From the NCBI GenBank assembly GCA_030681645.1, contig JAUXRX010000063.1, positions 1 to 62,814 on the forward strand: DNA of 62,814 nucleotides. Direction: 5' to 3'. A program made the translations under genes and the position numbers. This DNA is from Archangium sp. Its GTDB lineage: Bacteria; Myxococcota; Myxococcia; Myxococcales; Myxococcaceae. Positions 16,183-24,960 of the stretch are shown here, in pieces. The notes beneath the pieces were generated by a model. It saw only the letters and a list, made by a program, of their open reading frames with translations, had not been told where the DNA came from and did not search any database. How positions within the stretch are numbered: position 1 is the stretch's first letter; every line of letters begins with the position of its first letter.

Positions 16183-17310
16183 CTAACGGGTCGTGAAGCT
16201 CGCCGCCCACCGATGCGAGGTGTTGGGCATCGTCACCTCGAGCCGGCACTCGCCGAGGCTCTGAATCTCCGCCACCGGCAGACCGCCGCCGTACTGCTCT
16301 CCGCCGGCTGGACCGCAGTGGGGCGTCGAGGAGGTCGCCGTCAACCACCTACCGGGGATCGGCATGCACAGCTTTCCCGCGCTCGAGAGTGCCGAGGTGA
16401 CCTGCAGGTCCACCAGGTTGTCCTGCTCGGGGAACCAGAGCTGGTAGCTCGCGCCTTCGGTGATCTCTTCGCTCACGTAGCCCTTCCACGCGGCCTTGCG
16501 CAGGAAGAGCTTCGCTTCGACTCGAGTGAGCGCCTCGGCGCCGACCACCTCGAAGGACGCGAGGCCCCGCACGGGCCTGGTGGTGTCCAGGCTCAGGTCG
16601 ACGTGGCCCGCGGAAGCAGTGAGCTCCCAGCTCTGCATGGTCCGCGCGAGCTCGCCGGTGGACTTCAGCGTCATCGCCACCGGCTTCGGCGCGTTCGCGG
16701 CCTCGAAGCGATTGCCACTGGCGTCGAGCGGGTGCGCCACGGGGAGCCACAGCGCGACTCCCTCGGGGAGCACGACACCCGCCTCGCAGCCGGGCCAGCG
16801 CTGGTGAACTTGATCGACCACGAAGCCGGTGATCCGCCGCACGCGGATGGTCAGCGTGTGGTGGAGCGGCAGCGTGGTGACTCCGTTGCAGCTGATGCCC
16901 GTGGCTTCGCCTTCGAGAACTGCGGTCACGGTGCCTTCGGTGTTCAACGACACCGAGAGCACTCCGGAGCGGAGGGAGAGCGTCGCCGCGGTGCCTTGCA
17001 CGTTCGCGAGCGTGGTCCACGCCGTGGTGCCCCTGGGGGTCGAGCAGCCCTGGATGACGTAGATCTCGTTCGGCGGAGTGATGGTGAGCGATGCGGGGTA
17101 GCCGTCGCCGAGCGCGTAGTCGACCTCAGTGTCCCAGACGCCGTCGATGCCTACGTACATCTGGAGCGGGAGGTTGGCGGCGTGCCCGACCGGGATCACG
17201 AGGTCAGCAGGTTGGGTCGCAGCGGGATGCGGCTCAGCGGGATGCGGCTCAGCGGGTGCCGGTGGCGTGTCGCACGCGAGAAGGATGAGGCCGAGCGGGA
17301 GAATTCTCAT
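16183..17310 (-). CDS. Hypothetical lipoprotein
   Basis: 375 residues. The ATG at 17310 begins MRILPLGLILLAC, a signal peptide with lipobox LLAC. It is followed by a short Pro/Glu/His repeat (PAEPHPAEPHPA) coded by a 12-base tandem repeat near 17220-17262, a likely spot for repeat-number variation. The rest is strand-rich with paired Cys (QGCSTPRG, TGISCNG, WPGCEAG) and ends with GECRLEVTMPNTSHRWAASF. Probably a surface beta-sandwich protein. Function unknown. Confidence 0.65.
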   Translation of the reverse strand: MRILPLGLILLACDTPPAPAEPHPAEPHPAATQPADLVIPVGHAANLPLQMYVGIDGVWDTEVDYALGDGYPASLTITPPNEIYVIQGCSTPRGTTAWTTLANVQGTAATLSLRSGVLSVSLNTEGTVTAVLEGEATGISCNGVTTLPLHHTLTIRVRRITGFVVDQVHQRWPGCEAGVVLPEGVALWLPVAHPLDASGNRFEAANAPKPVAMTLKSTGELARTMQSWELTASAGHVDLSLDTTRPVRGLASFEVVGAEALTRVEAKLFLRKAAWKGYVSEEITEGASYQLWFPEQDNLVDLQVTSALSSAGKLCMPIPGRWLTATSSTPHCGPAGGEQYGGGLPVAEIQSLGECRLEVTMPNTSHRWAASFTTR

Positions 17311-17408
17311 GACCAGTGAGATAGCTCCGGTCGGGCTGCGTAGGAATGCACGGGCCTGCACAGTCGGCGTGCAAAAATGCCCACCCCTCACGATGCTGGT
17401 AACGAAGC

Positions 17409-20171
17409 TCAGGGAGCAGCCAGCGCTTCTCGCAAACGCTGGTGCGTGCCCGCGGCCAGCTTGAGCTCCATCGCCCCGCGCGCCTCCTGCCGGAGCGCCT
17501 CGCAGTCCCTCGCTCGCTGAGCGCAGGCCACCCGGGTCAGCAGCGCGAGCGGTTCCCAGTAGAGGTTGGGCGCGTTCTTCTTCGCTGGCGCGAGCTCGAC
17601 GAGCGCCGCGCGCAGGGTCTCTTCACCTTCGTCGGCGCGGCCCAGCAGGAAGAGCGTCATGCCGAGGAAGGCGCGCGCGTGGGGGGCGTTCGGCGACTTC
17701 GCTTCCTGCAGCTTCGTGTGCATGTCGACGGCCTGCTGGTGGTGCTCGAGCGCGAGCGCGTGCTGGCCCAGCGCGCCCTCGGTGAGGGCCAGGTTCGTGA
17801 GCACCCGCGCCAGCATCACGTGTTCGCCCTTTGGGTACAGGCGCCGCAGCGTCGCGACCGCGGCCGTCTCGACGGGCAGCGCCTGCGCCGCCTTGCCCGC
17901 CTCGCGCAGCGCGTCGGCCGCGTAGCTCTGGGTGAGCGCCGCGTTGATCTCGTTGCCCAGCGCCCGGTACTCGGCGGCGACGACCTCGAACTGCGCGGCC
18001 GCCTCGTCGAAGCGGCCGACGCCGAAGAGCAGGCTGGCGCGGTCCGAGAAGCCGAGCACCGTGTTCTGGTTGTGTTCGCCGAAGACGCGCCGGGCCTGCT
18101 GCACGTACTCGTCGACCAGCGCCAGCGCGCGGTCGGGCTGCCCGCTGCGCTTGGCGAGCCGGGACAGGCGCAGGCCCGCCCGCAGGCTCGTCTCGGTCGG
18201 CTGCGTGTAGATGCGGCGGTACGCCTGGTAGACCTCGTCGGCGAGCGCGAGGCCGCCGGGGAGATCGCCTCCTTCGGCCTGCGCCCAGGCGACCATGCTG
18301 GCGAGGTTGAGCGTCGCCGCGTGCTCGGGCCCCAGGCGCGTGCTGCGCGCAGTCCAGGCGCGCCGCAGCGACACCAGCGCCTGCTCGGGGCGGCGGTTGC
18401 GGCTGTCGAAGGCGCCCTGCCCCAGCCACACCTCTTCGCAGGCGGCGTCGCTGGCGAGCGGCCCTTCGCACAACACCGCCGCCTGCCCGAGGACACGCGC
18501 CTGGTCTTCGAGCTGCTCCTGCTCACCGAACAAGAGCGCGCGCCGCTCGAGGGCCTGCACGAAGAGCGCGGACGAAGGCGCGCGCCGGCGCAACACCTCG
18601 AGCGCGGCGTCGACCATCTTCGCGCCCTCGTCGAAGCGCGGCGGGCTCAGCTGCGCACGGAGCGCGCCGGCGAGGCTGAGCACCTCGGCGCTGGGCACCG
18701 CGTCCTCACCGAAGAGGGCCACCCGCTTCGCCCAGGCGCTGTCGCACAGCTCGATGGCCTGCTTCACGTCGCCCACGCTCTGGGCGACCTGCCCGAGGGC
18801 GAACTCCACGCTGGCGAGGCTCTCGGGCTTGTCGGCCAGCTCGCTGCGCGCCTTCCGCGCGGCCTCGGCGATGAGGCGCGACCGGTCGAGCTCGCGCGCC
18901 TCGGCCGTGCTCGGCGCCAGCACCTGCAAGAGGCTCTGCAGGTAACCGAGCTGCGCCTGCGCTTCGGCGGCCGCCTTGTTCGCCTTGCGCGCCTGCCACG
19001 CCACGCCCGTCACGCCGCCCACGATGGCCACCCCGAGCAGCACCGCCGCGGCGACGGCCCAGCGGTGGCGACCGATGAACTTCTTGAACAGGTAGCGCCG
19101 CGTCGGGCTCTGCGCGGTCACGGGCGCGCCGTCGAGCCACGCGCGCAGGTCTCGCGCCAGCGCACCCGACGAGGCGTAGCGACGCGCCGGCTCGGCGTGC
19201 AGGCACTGCTGCAGAATCGCGCTGAGATCTCCACGCACCGCCCGCGCCAGCGCCCGCCCGGAAGCCAGCCCTCTCGCGCGCGCTTCGTCGGCTGAGGCCC
19301 GGGCCGCGGCGCGCGTCGGCGGCTCGTCGATCTCGCGCGACGCCGCGCCGCACACCAGCTCGTGCAACACCACGCCCAGGCCGTAGACGTCGGTCGAGGT
19401 GGTGATGACGCCGCCCGCGCGCTGCTCTGGCGCCGCGTAGCGCGGGGTGTGCGGGCGTTCCCGCGTCACCGCTTCGCCCTGGCCGTCGTCGAGCAACCGG
19501 GCGATGCCGAAGTCGAGCAGCTTCACCTGCCCGTGAGCGTCGACGAAGATGTTCGCCGGCTTCAGGTCGCGGTGGACGATGAGGTTCTGGTGCGCGTGCT
19601 GCACCGCCGCGCAGACCTGCAGGAAGAGCTGCACCCTCTCCCGCAGGGTCGCCTGCTTCGCGTCGCACCAGGCGTCGATGGGCTGACCCTCCACCCGCTC
19701 CATGGCGAAGTACGGGGCGCCCGAGTCGGTGAGGCCGCCGTCGAGCAGCGTGGCCACGTTCGGGTGCTGCAGCGCCGCGAGGATCTGCCGCTCGCGCAGG
19801 AAGCGGGCGCGCAGCCGCGGCGTGTCCATGCCCAGGCGGATCAGCTTGAGCGCGGCACGCTGCTGGAACTGCCCGTCGTCGCGTTCGCCCAGGTACACCG
19901 CGCCCATGCCTCCGCGGCCCGCGACGCCGGTGACGCGCCAGGGGCCGATGCGGGTGGGGGTCTCCTCCGCTTCGGCGTCACCGAGCAGCGAGTGGGCCGG
20001 CCGCTCGAGCGGCCCCTGGCCCTCGTCGGCGTCGAGCAGGGCGAGCAGCTCGGCGTGGACCGCGGGGTCTTCGGCCTTCACCTTCTCCAGCGCAGGCGCG
20101 CGCGCGGCGGCGTCGAACTCCACCAGCTCGTCGAAGAGCGCGAGCGCGCGGCGCGTGCGTTCGGTGTTCAC
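17409..20171 (-). CDS. Membrane Ser/Thr protein kinase with TPR sensor domain
   Basis: 920 residues. Kinase domain at about 76-345: Gly loop GRGGMGAVYLG, Lys in AALKLI, catalytic loop IVHRDLKPANIF, LLDFGIARLL and YAAPEQRAGG. A single transmembrane helix (AVAAAVLLGVAIVGGVTGVAW) is near residue 370. Residues ~395-920 are helical and rich in Ala/Leu pairs in tetratricopeptide style. Hanks-type kinase expected at the inner membrane. It lies downstream of an ECF sigma factor on the same strand, the usual pairing for this sigma group, so it probably controls or is controlled by that sigma factor. Between them lies an inverted-repeat element. Confidence 0.92.
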   Translation of the reverse strand: MNTERTRRALALFDELVEFDAAARAPALEKVKAEDPAVHAELLALLDADEGQGPLERPAHSLLGDAEAEETPTRIGPWRVTGVAGRGGMGAVYLGERDDGQFQQRAALKLIRLGMDTPRLRARFLRERQILAALQHPNVATLLDGGLTDSGAPYFAMERVEGQPIDAWCDAKQATLRERVQLFLQVCAAVQHAHQNLIVHRDLKPANIFVDAHGQVKLLDFGIARLLDDGQGEAVTRERPHTPRYAAPEQRAGGVITTSTDVYGLGVVLHELVCGAASREIDEPPTRAAARASADEARARGLASGRALARAVRGDLSAILQQCLHAEPARRYASSGALARDLRAWLDGAPVTAQSPTRRYLFKKFIGRHRWAVAAAVLLGVAIVGGVTGVAWQARKANKAAAEAQAQLGYLQSLLQVLAPSTAEARELDRSRLIAEAARKARSELADKPESLASVEFALGQVAQSVGDVKQAIELCDSAWAKRVALFGEDAVPSAEVLSLAGALRAQLSPPRFDEGAKMVDAALEVLRRRAPSSALFVQALERRALLFGEQEQLEDQARVLGQAAVLCEGPLASDAACEEVWLGQGAFDSRNRRPEQALVSLRRAWTARSTRLGPEHAATLNLASMVAWAQAEGGDLPGGLALADEVYQAYRRIYTQPTETSLRAGLRLSRLAKRSGQPDRALALVDEYVQQARRVFGEHNQNTVLGFSDRASLLFGVGRFDEAAAQFEVVAAEYRALGNEINAALTQSYAADALREAGKAAQALPVETAAVATLRRLYPKGEHVMLARVLTNLALTEGALGQHALALEHHQQAVDMHTKLQEAKSPNAPHARAFLGMTLFLLGRADEGEETLRAALVELAPAKKNAPNLYWEPLALLTRVACAQRARDCEALRQEARGAMELKLAAGTHQRLREALAAP

Positions 20172-20211
20172 GGTGAGCCCTCCAGAGGGTTGATCAAAAC
20201 AAGGCCCGCAA

Positions 20212-20293
20212 ACCGTTCGTCCCGAGCGGAGTCGAGGGATGGGCGCCCAACCGTACGGAAGGTCGCCCCTCGACTCCGCTCGGGGTGAACGGT
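20212..20293. repeat. Dispersed repeat CCCGAGCGGAGTCGAGGG as an inverted pair
   Basis: The left arm (20212-20238) and right arm (20267-20293) are reverse complements over about 25 of 27 bases, each also carrying ACCGTTC at its outer end. A shorter degenerate copy follows at 20321-20336. It sits in the 214-base gap between the sigma-factor gene and the kinase gene, and the RNA would fold into a long hairpin that may separate their expression. The same 20-base core occurs twice inside the coding region at 56429-56492. Confidence 0.8.
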
Positions 20294-20385
20294 GATGGGC
20301 TCGATCGCATTTTCGACCAACCCGCTCGGGATGAACGGTGACGGCAATCGATCACCTTCACTGCGGAAGAGGGTTCGGCCGGTGT

Positions 20386-20961
20386 TCACGCCGCGCCCTT
20401 GATCTCGCGGTGCAGGAAGGCCCTCGCCTTGCGCCAGTCGCGGCGCACGGTGCGGTCGGTGACGCCGAGGAGCCCGGCGATCTCCTCCTCGGTGAGGCCG
20501 GCGAAGTAGCGGTACTGCACCACCCGGGCGAGCCGCGCGTCGAGCTGCTCGAGGCGCTGCAGCGCTTCCTCGAGGCGGACGACGTCGACGTCTTGCGCGT
20601 CGGCGGCCAGCACCTCGTCGGTGAGCGTCACCCGCACCACCTGCCCGCCCCGCTTCTGACTCATGCGTGCGCGCGCTGCGTCGACGACGATCTGCCGCAT
20701 CGCCGCGCTCGCCATGGCGAGGTAGTGCTCGCGGTCGTTGATCTCGAAGTCCGCGGCCGAGAGCTTGAGCCACGCTTCGTGGACGAGCGCGGTGGGCGTG
20801 AGGGTGGCGTCGGGCCCGCTCTGCCGCCGCAGCTGTGAGCGCGCCTGGTCGTGCAGCCGCCGGTAGATGAGGCCGTACGCCCGCTCGGCTGCCGACGTGT
20901 CGCCGGCGCGCGCCTCGCGCAGGAGCTGGGTCAGCGACGCTTCCTCTTTTTGCGGCCCCAT
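20386..20961 (-). CDS. ECF sigma factor (kinase-linked type)
   Basis: 191 residues. Region 2 at about 20-95 (AYGLIYRRLHDQARSQLRRQ, LVHEAWLKLSAADFEINDREHY, AMRQIVVDAARARMSQKRGG) matches the sigma subgroup with LVHEAWLKL and the Arg-rich linker that often sits beside Ser/Thr kinases. Region 4 helix-turn-helix is at about 150-185 (LTEEEIAGLLGVTDRTVRRDW). No anti-sigma factor is adjacent, consistent with control by phosphorylation, which is an inference. Divergent from the lipoprotein at 21036 with 74 bases between. Confidence 0.9.
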   Translation of the reverse strand: MGPQKEEASLTQLLREARAGDTSAAERAYGLIYRRLHDQARSQLRRQSGPDATLTPTALVHEAWLKLSAADFEINDREHYLAMASAAMRQIVVDAARARMSQKRGGQVVRVTLTDEVLAADAQDVDVVRLEEALQRLEQLDARLARVVQYRYFAGLTEEEIAGLLGVTDRTVRRDWRKARAFLHREIKGAA

Positions 20962-21035
20962 GTCCGGTCCTGCCCGCCCTTTCCGATGAATGGCTCGAGG
21001 AACTGAAGACCTTCCACCCTACAAGGAGATGCACC

Positions 21036-22418
21036 GTGAAAAGGCTGATTCTACTGACGATTCTGAGCATGACGGCGTGTGGCGGAGCTGGCGGGCCTGG
21101 CACTGGCGGCGGGAGCGGGGGGAGCAGCGGTGGTGGCTCGGGCAGCACCGGGGGTGGCTCCGGCAGCACGGGGGGCGGCGGAGGCACCACCGGCGGCGGC
21201 TCAGGCGCGACGGGCTGGGCAGAGATCGCCCCGCCCGACCCGTTCTCCAACAGCTCCAACTACGTCTACGGCGTGTACTGCACGGCCGCTGACAAGTGCG
21301 TGGTGGCGGCGGGCACGGGCAGCTCGCGCGGCGGCGGCGTGTACGCGCTGGGCGCGACGGCCTGGGGCGAGCTGCTGGTCGACGGCGACTACGAAGACGG
21401 TCCGCTCGCGGCGCTCAGCGGCCAGCTCGGCGACTTCGGCTTCCTCGGCTTCGTGCCCACGCGCACCGGCGTGGTGGCGCGCGTCACCTCGTCGTCCATC
21501 ATCGTCTCGGCGTCGGGTGACCTCACCGCGAAGTCGAGCTGGTCGGCGGTGAGGACGGGCGTCGTGAACGGCGGCAGCTTCGCCCTCAACGCGACGCTGA
21601 CCCTGCAGTCGTCAGCCGACAACGACTGGGTGTTCGTGAACAACAACGGCTACGTGTACGCCGCCACGCAGGCGCCCTCGGCGACCACCACCTGGGACCG
21701 GATCTGGGCGCCGACCGCGATCCCCCCGGTGCCGACCGACTTCGTGGCGCAGTACACGGCAGACAAGACGTTGTGCGACTGGGACATCTCGACCACCGCC
21801 CAGCCGTTCCCCTCGCAGTCGTTCTGGGCCGCGCCGGACCTCTCGGTGCTGATCCACCCCGCGTACGGGCTCAACCAGAACTCGTGGCGCGAGCTCAACA
21901 ACAAGGAGACCGAGTTCGGCGCGGTCAAGCCCGGCCTGTGCATCTCGACCGACAAGGGCCGGCACTTCTCCTTCAAGGAATTGCCCGAGACCCTGCAGGT
22001 CAGCAGCCCGGGGCCCTTCGGCGTGACCTGCCTCGACAAGGACACCTGCTTCGCCTTCAACGGCACGCAGTCGCAGGCCAACAGCTACATCTACTCGTCG
22101 ACGAACGCGTCGATGGGGAAGACGTCGACGTGGACGAAGGCCACCCTGCCCGCCGGCTTCGCGGCCTCGACGGACATTCAGATCGCGGCGCTCTTCTTCG
22201 CGCCTGACAAGACGCACGGCTGGGCGGTGGGCAACAACAACCGCAGGCCGCTGCTGCTCCGCACGACGGACGCCGGGCGCACCTGGGTGGACATCAGCGG
22301 CCAGGTCGCGGCGCTGGCAGACTCGGACCTCGTCAACGGCTTCGCCCTCGACAAGGACCGCATCTGGGTGGTCGGCCGGTACGGCTTCGTGGGCACGACG
22401 GGCACTGCCCAGAACTGA
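21036..22418 (+). CDS. Lipoprotein with Gly/Ser linker and beta-propeller-like domain
   Basis: 460 residues. The start is GTG 21036 with a perfect AAGGAG 7 bases upstream. Lipobox MTAC near residue 15 is followed by a ~45-residue Gly/Ser/Thr linker. The remaining ~390 residues show repeated strands with motifs such as GLCISTDKGRHFSF, TKATLPAGF, LLLRTTDAGRTWVDIS and IWVVGRYGFVGTT, the BNR/Ycf48-like pattern of a beta-propeller. Probably surface-exposed. Substrate or ligand unknown. Confidence 0.75.
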   Translation: MKRLILLTILSMTACGGAGGPGTGGGSGGSSGGGSGSTGGGSGSTGGGGGTTGGGSGATGWAEIAPPDPFSNSSNYVYGVYCTAADKCVVAAGTGSSRGGGVYALGATAWGELLVDGDYEDGPLAALSGQLGDFGFLGFVPTRTGVVARVTSSSIIVSASGDLTAKSSWSAVRTGVVNGGSFALNATLTLQSSADNDWVFVNNNGYVYAATQAPSATTTWDRIWAPTAIPPVPTDFVAQYTADKTLCDWDISTTAQPFPSQSFWAAPDLSVLIHPAYGLNQNSWRELNNKETEFGAVKPGLCISTDKGRHFSFKELPETLQVSSPGPFGVTCLDKDTCFAFNGTQSQANSYIYSSTNASMGKTSTWTKATLPAGFAASTDIQIAALFFAPDKTHGWAVGNNNRRPLLLRTTDAGRTWVDISGQVAALADSDLVNGFALDKDRIWVVGRYGFVGTTGTAQN

Positions 22419-22426
22419 TCGACCCT

Positions 22427-22459
22427 GAGACCCTCTCCTCCTGGTGGGGTGAGGGTCTC
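22427..22459. terminator. Inverted repeat after the propeller lipoprotein (repeat-derived)
   Basis: GAGACCCTC at 22427 and GAGGGTCTC at 22451 are perfect 9-base arms around a 15-base loop, 8 bases after the stop. It belongs to the CCCTCTCC/GGGGAGAGGG repeat family and could end the transcript. There is no T-tract, so intrinsic termination is uncertain. The rest of the gap to 22575 holds nothing I recognise. Confidence 0.45.
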
Positions 22460-22575
22460 TGGATGCACCCGCACGTTTGATCGCGCTCACGCGCGAGGGC
22501 GGCGCGCGGCACGACCGATGCAGAAACCCGGGGGTCCTCCCCACCAATTCCCCGAGGACAGAAAGCACGGACCCC

Positions 22576-23202
22576 ATGAACACGCGCACGAATGAACCGA
22601 AGCTCCTCGTTCCGCGCACCGGCTGGATGCTGGCCGCCGCGCTGGTGACCGCGGCCGTGGGGCTCGCGCTCCTGGGAGCCGCGGCCCTGTTCCCCGAGGC
22701 ACCGCTCCAGTGGTCGGCCTTCGCGTTGGTGGGAGCGGCGTTGCTCGAGTTCGCGGTGGGGCAGCGGCTGAGCCGAAGCGGGGGCCCGGGCATCGCGCAC
22801 ACGTTCGCCGCGCTGCTGGCCCTGGGGCTGGCGAGCTTCCTGCTCGCGGTGCTGTTCGTCCTTCCCGGGGCGCGGGTGCCTCAGCCGGTCGCCCTGGGGG
22901 TGGCGGTGTTCTGTCTGGCCAACGGGCTCTTCCGCGGCCTCGACGTGTTGATCGATCGGCCAATGGACTCGCTCGCGGAGGCGTTCGACGCCGTCTTCAC
23001 CATCGTGCTGGGCGCGGTCCTGGTCGCGACCTGGCAGTCGGCGACGCCCTCTTTCATCGCGGTGGTGGCCGGGCTCGAGCTGCTGGTGGGTGGCCTGGCG
23101 ATGGCGGCGAGCGCAGTGGCCTGGGGCCGCCACCCTGATCAGCCGGCGTACCAGGACCTCGAGGAGCGCCTGACCCGCGCCGAGCAGCTGCGGCCCCATT
23201 GA
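22576..23202 (+). CDS. HdeD-like (DUF308) membrane protein
   Basis: 208 residues with about six transmembrane segments in three similar pairs (LAAALVTAAVGLALLGAAAL, WSAFALVGAALLEFAVGQRL, FAALLALGLASFLLAVLFVL, and so on), matching the short repeats of the HdeD/DUF308 family linked to acid resistance in enteric bacteria. A conserved feature is GLFRGLDVLIDRP in the middle. The C-terminal ~25 residues are charged and cytoplasmic (YQDLEERLTRAEQLRPH). Single gene; its role here is not known. Confidence 0.7.
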   Translation: MNTRTNEPKLLVPRTGWMLAAALVTAAVGLALLGAAALFPEAPLQWSAFALVGAALLEFAVGQRLSRSGGPGIAHTFAALLALGLASFLLAVLFVLPGARVPQPVALGVAVFCLANGLFRGLDVLIDRPMDSLAEAFDAVFTIVLGAVLVATWQSATPSFIAVVAGLELLVGGLAMAASAVAWGRHPDQPAYQDLEERLTRAEQLRPH

Positions 23203-23398
23203 GCCGAGCGGGGGCGCCTGCGCCCAGGCGGCTGGATTCCCGCGCGAGCACGGCGCACGACCGGCACCGCCCAGCACTGATTTGACGCTGGGATGCCCTC
23301 GACTCCGCTCACGCGCAGAACGCTGAAGCGTGTTACTGCAGCTCGAGCGAGACGCCGCCATGACCAGGGACACCGCCGAAACGTCAGGGGACACCACG

Positions 23399-23716
23399 AT
23401 GTCTCCGGAGCTGATGGAGAAGGTCGCCAACCGCTTCCGGGCGCTGGCAGACCCGAACCGGTTGGCCCTGCTGCAGCTGTTCGTCGAGCGCGATCGAAGC
23501 GTCAACGAGCTCGCCGAGGCCGCCGGGCTGAGCCTCGCCAACACCAGCAAGCACCTGGCGGTGCTGTGCGCGGCGGGCTTCATCCTCCGCCGCAAGACGG
23601 GGACGCGGGTCATCTACACCCTCAACGGCGTGACCCCACGCGTGCTGTGCGAGCTGGTGTGCAAGGACGTTCGGGCGCAGAGCGAGCGTGACCTCGCCCT
23701 GGCGACTCGCCGCTGA
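23399..23716 (+). CDS. ArsR-family transcriptional regulator, probably of the sulfur operon
   Basis: 105 residues from ATG 23399, which has AGGGG 9 bases upstream; in-frame ATGs at 23360 and 23330 would add 13 or 23 residues. Winged helix-turn-helix: FRALADPNRLALLQLF, SVNELAEAAGLSLANTSKHLAVL, then the wing ILRRKTGTRVIYTL. Cys residues lie in AVLCAAGF and VLCELVCKDV and could sense persulfide or metal, but the spacing is not the classic BigR/SqrR pair. It stands first in the sulfur gene cluster. The palindrome at 24863 is its most likely operator, which would make it a repressor released by reactive sulfur. The gap 23203-23398 otherwise shows only short GC-rich inverted repeats. Confidence 0.85.
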   Translation: MSPELMEKVANRFRALADPNRLALLQLFVERDRSVNELAEAAGLSLANTSKHLAVLCAAGFILRRKTGTRVIYTLNGVTPRVLCELVCKDVRAQSERDLALATRR

Positions 23717-23753
23717 GCTGAATCGCGGCAGCGCGCCCACGCTCTCAGCCTTC

Positions 23754-24809
23754 ATGATCGGTTCCGCCCTCGTGCTGGTGCTGGCCGGCGCGCCGGCGCT
23801 GCGGGTCGGTTCGCCCCATCACTTCATCGAGCCCGGCTTCGCGGTCCAGGGCCGCCTGTCCTGGCGGGACACGCTCGACGGCGGGGGCGCGTCCACCCTC
23901 GAGCTCAAGCGGCTGCGCTTCTCGCTGCGCGGCTCGCTGGACGACGGGCAGCTCACCTTCGGAGTGCAGCTCAACACCACGCCTGCCGCCCTCGAGCTGC
24001 TCGATCTCTGGCTCGGCTGGACCCCCACGCGCGGCGTGACACTCAAGGCGGGCCAGCTCAAGACGCCCTTCACCCGCCACCGCGCCGGCAGCTTCCAGAC
24101 GCTGGCGATGACCGATTGGTCGGTGGCGTCGGTGCACTTCGGCGCCGAGCGGCAGGTCGGCGCCCTGGTGGAGCTGAGCAGCGGCGCGGCGTCCTCGGCC
24201 TTCGGGGTGTTCACCGGGACCAACGCGCGGGCGTCGTTCGCGCGGGGCCTCGCCGACCTCTACGGCGAGCACCTGATCAACCCCTCCGATTTCCGCGTGA
24301 AGGCCAGCCCCGAGGCGATCCACCCCGAGCTGGTGGCCCGCACGGGGGTCGCGTTCACCGGCGCGCCGGTGCGGACCGCGGCGTTCTTCAGCGCCGCGTG
24401 GGACCTGCGCCCCACCTATGCGGTGGACTTCCAGCTGCGCCTCGCGCCCGAACTCAAGCTCGAGTGGCGCACGCTCACCCTCGAGCTGATCGGCTACGCC
24501 GGTTGGGCGCGCGACCAGCAAGGGGCCCTGATGGCCGCCAGCCTCGGCGCCACCGCGGAGCTGAGCTGGCAGCTCCACCCGCGCTGGCTGCTGGCCACGC
24601 GCTGGAGCCGGGTGGACCTGCTGCCGGCCGCGCGCCTCGATGCCCAGGCCCACGCCGAGGGTGCAGGCCAGCTGCGCGCTTCTCAGGAAGTCGGCCTGGG
24701 CCTCACGGTGAGCGTGCTGTCCGCGCTCAGGTTTCAGCTCGAGGGCGCCTGGCTCCACGCCGACGCTGACGAGCTCCGCTTCCGCGCTCAGCTCCAGTTG
24801 GCGCTCTGA
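23754..24809 (+). CDS. Outer-membrane porin (phosphate-selective porin O/P-like)
   Basis: 351 residues with signal peptide (MIGSALVLVLAGAPALRVGS) and beta-barrel pattern throughout. Features: FIEPGFAVQGRLSWRD, LELKRLRFSLRGSLDDGQLTF, TLKAGQLKTPFTRHR (the QxKxPF segment typical of OprO/OprP-like porins), ending in strands FRFQLEGAWL and ELRFRAQLQLAL. ATG 23754 is used; GTG 23688 in the same frame overlaps the regulator gene and is less likely. Directly downstream of the ArsR gene, so it may admit sulfur oxyanions to the periplasm. That substrate is inferred from context. Confidence 0.75.
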   Translation: MIGSALVLVLAGAPALRVGSPHHFIEPGFAVQGRLSWRDTLDGGGASTLELKRLRFSLRGSLDDGQLTFGVQLNTTPAALELLDLWLGWTPTRGVTLKAGQLKTPFTRHRAGSFQTLAMTDWSVASVHFGAERQVGALVELSSGAASSAFGVFTGTNARASFARGLADLYGEHLINPSDFRVKASPEAIHPELVARTGVAFTGAPVRTAAFFSAAWDLRPTYAVDFQLRLAPELKLEWRTLTLELIGYAGWARDQQGALMAASLGATAELSWQLHPRWLLATRWSRVDLLPAARLDAQAHAEGAGQLRASQEVGLGLTVSVLSALRFQLEGAWLHADADELRFRAQLQLAL

Positions 24810-24862
24810 CGGCCGAGTAACTGGCTGAAATCGCTAGCACCTCCCCTTCTGCTACTTTCTTA

Positions 24863-24876
24863 GTTGATTAATCAAC
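24863..24876. promoter_or_regulatory. Palindromic operator candidate for the sulfur operon
   Basis: GTTGATTAATCAAC is a perfect 14-base palindrome. Adding four bases on each side (24859-24880) keeps symmetry except at one position pair. It is a distinctly AT-rich island in GC-rich DNA, 85 bases before the persulfide dioxygenase gene and downstream of the porin gene. ArsR/BigR-type regulators bind AT-rich palindromes of this kind. A TACTTA box 10 bases further on could be the -10 element of the promoter it controls. Confidence 0.65.
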
Positions 24877-24960
24877 CAAGTTGGATACTTATGCCCCGCG
24901 CATTGGTTGCGCAGCTCACCCGCGAAAACGTTGACCCGCATCAAGACTTGAAGAGAGCCC

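Noticed and set aside
20212..20293. Insertion sequence or transposon end
   Set aside because: Long inverted arms are present, but there is no transposase gene or target-site duplication. The core recurs elsewhere as a dispersed repeat.
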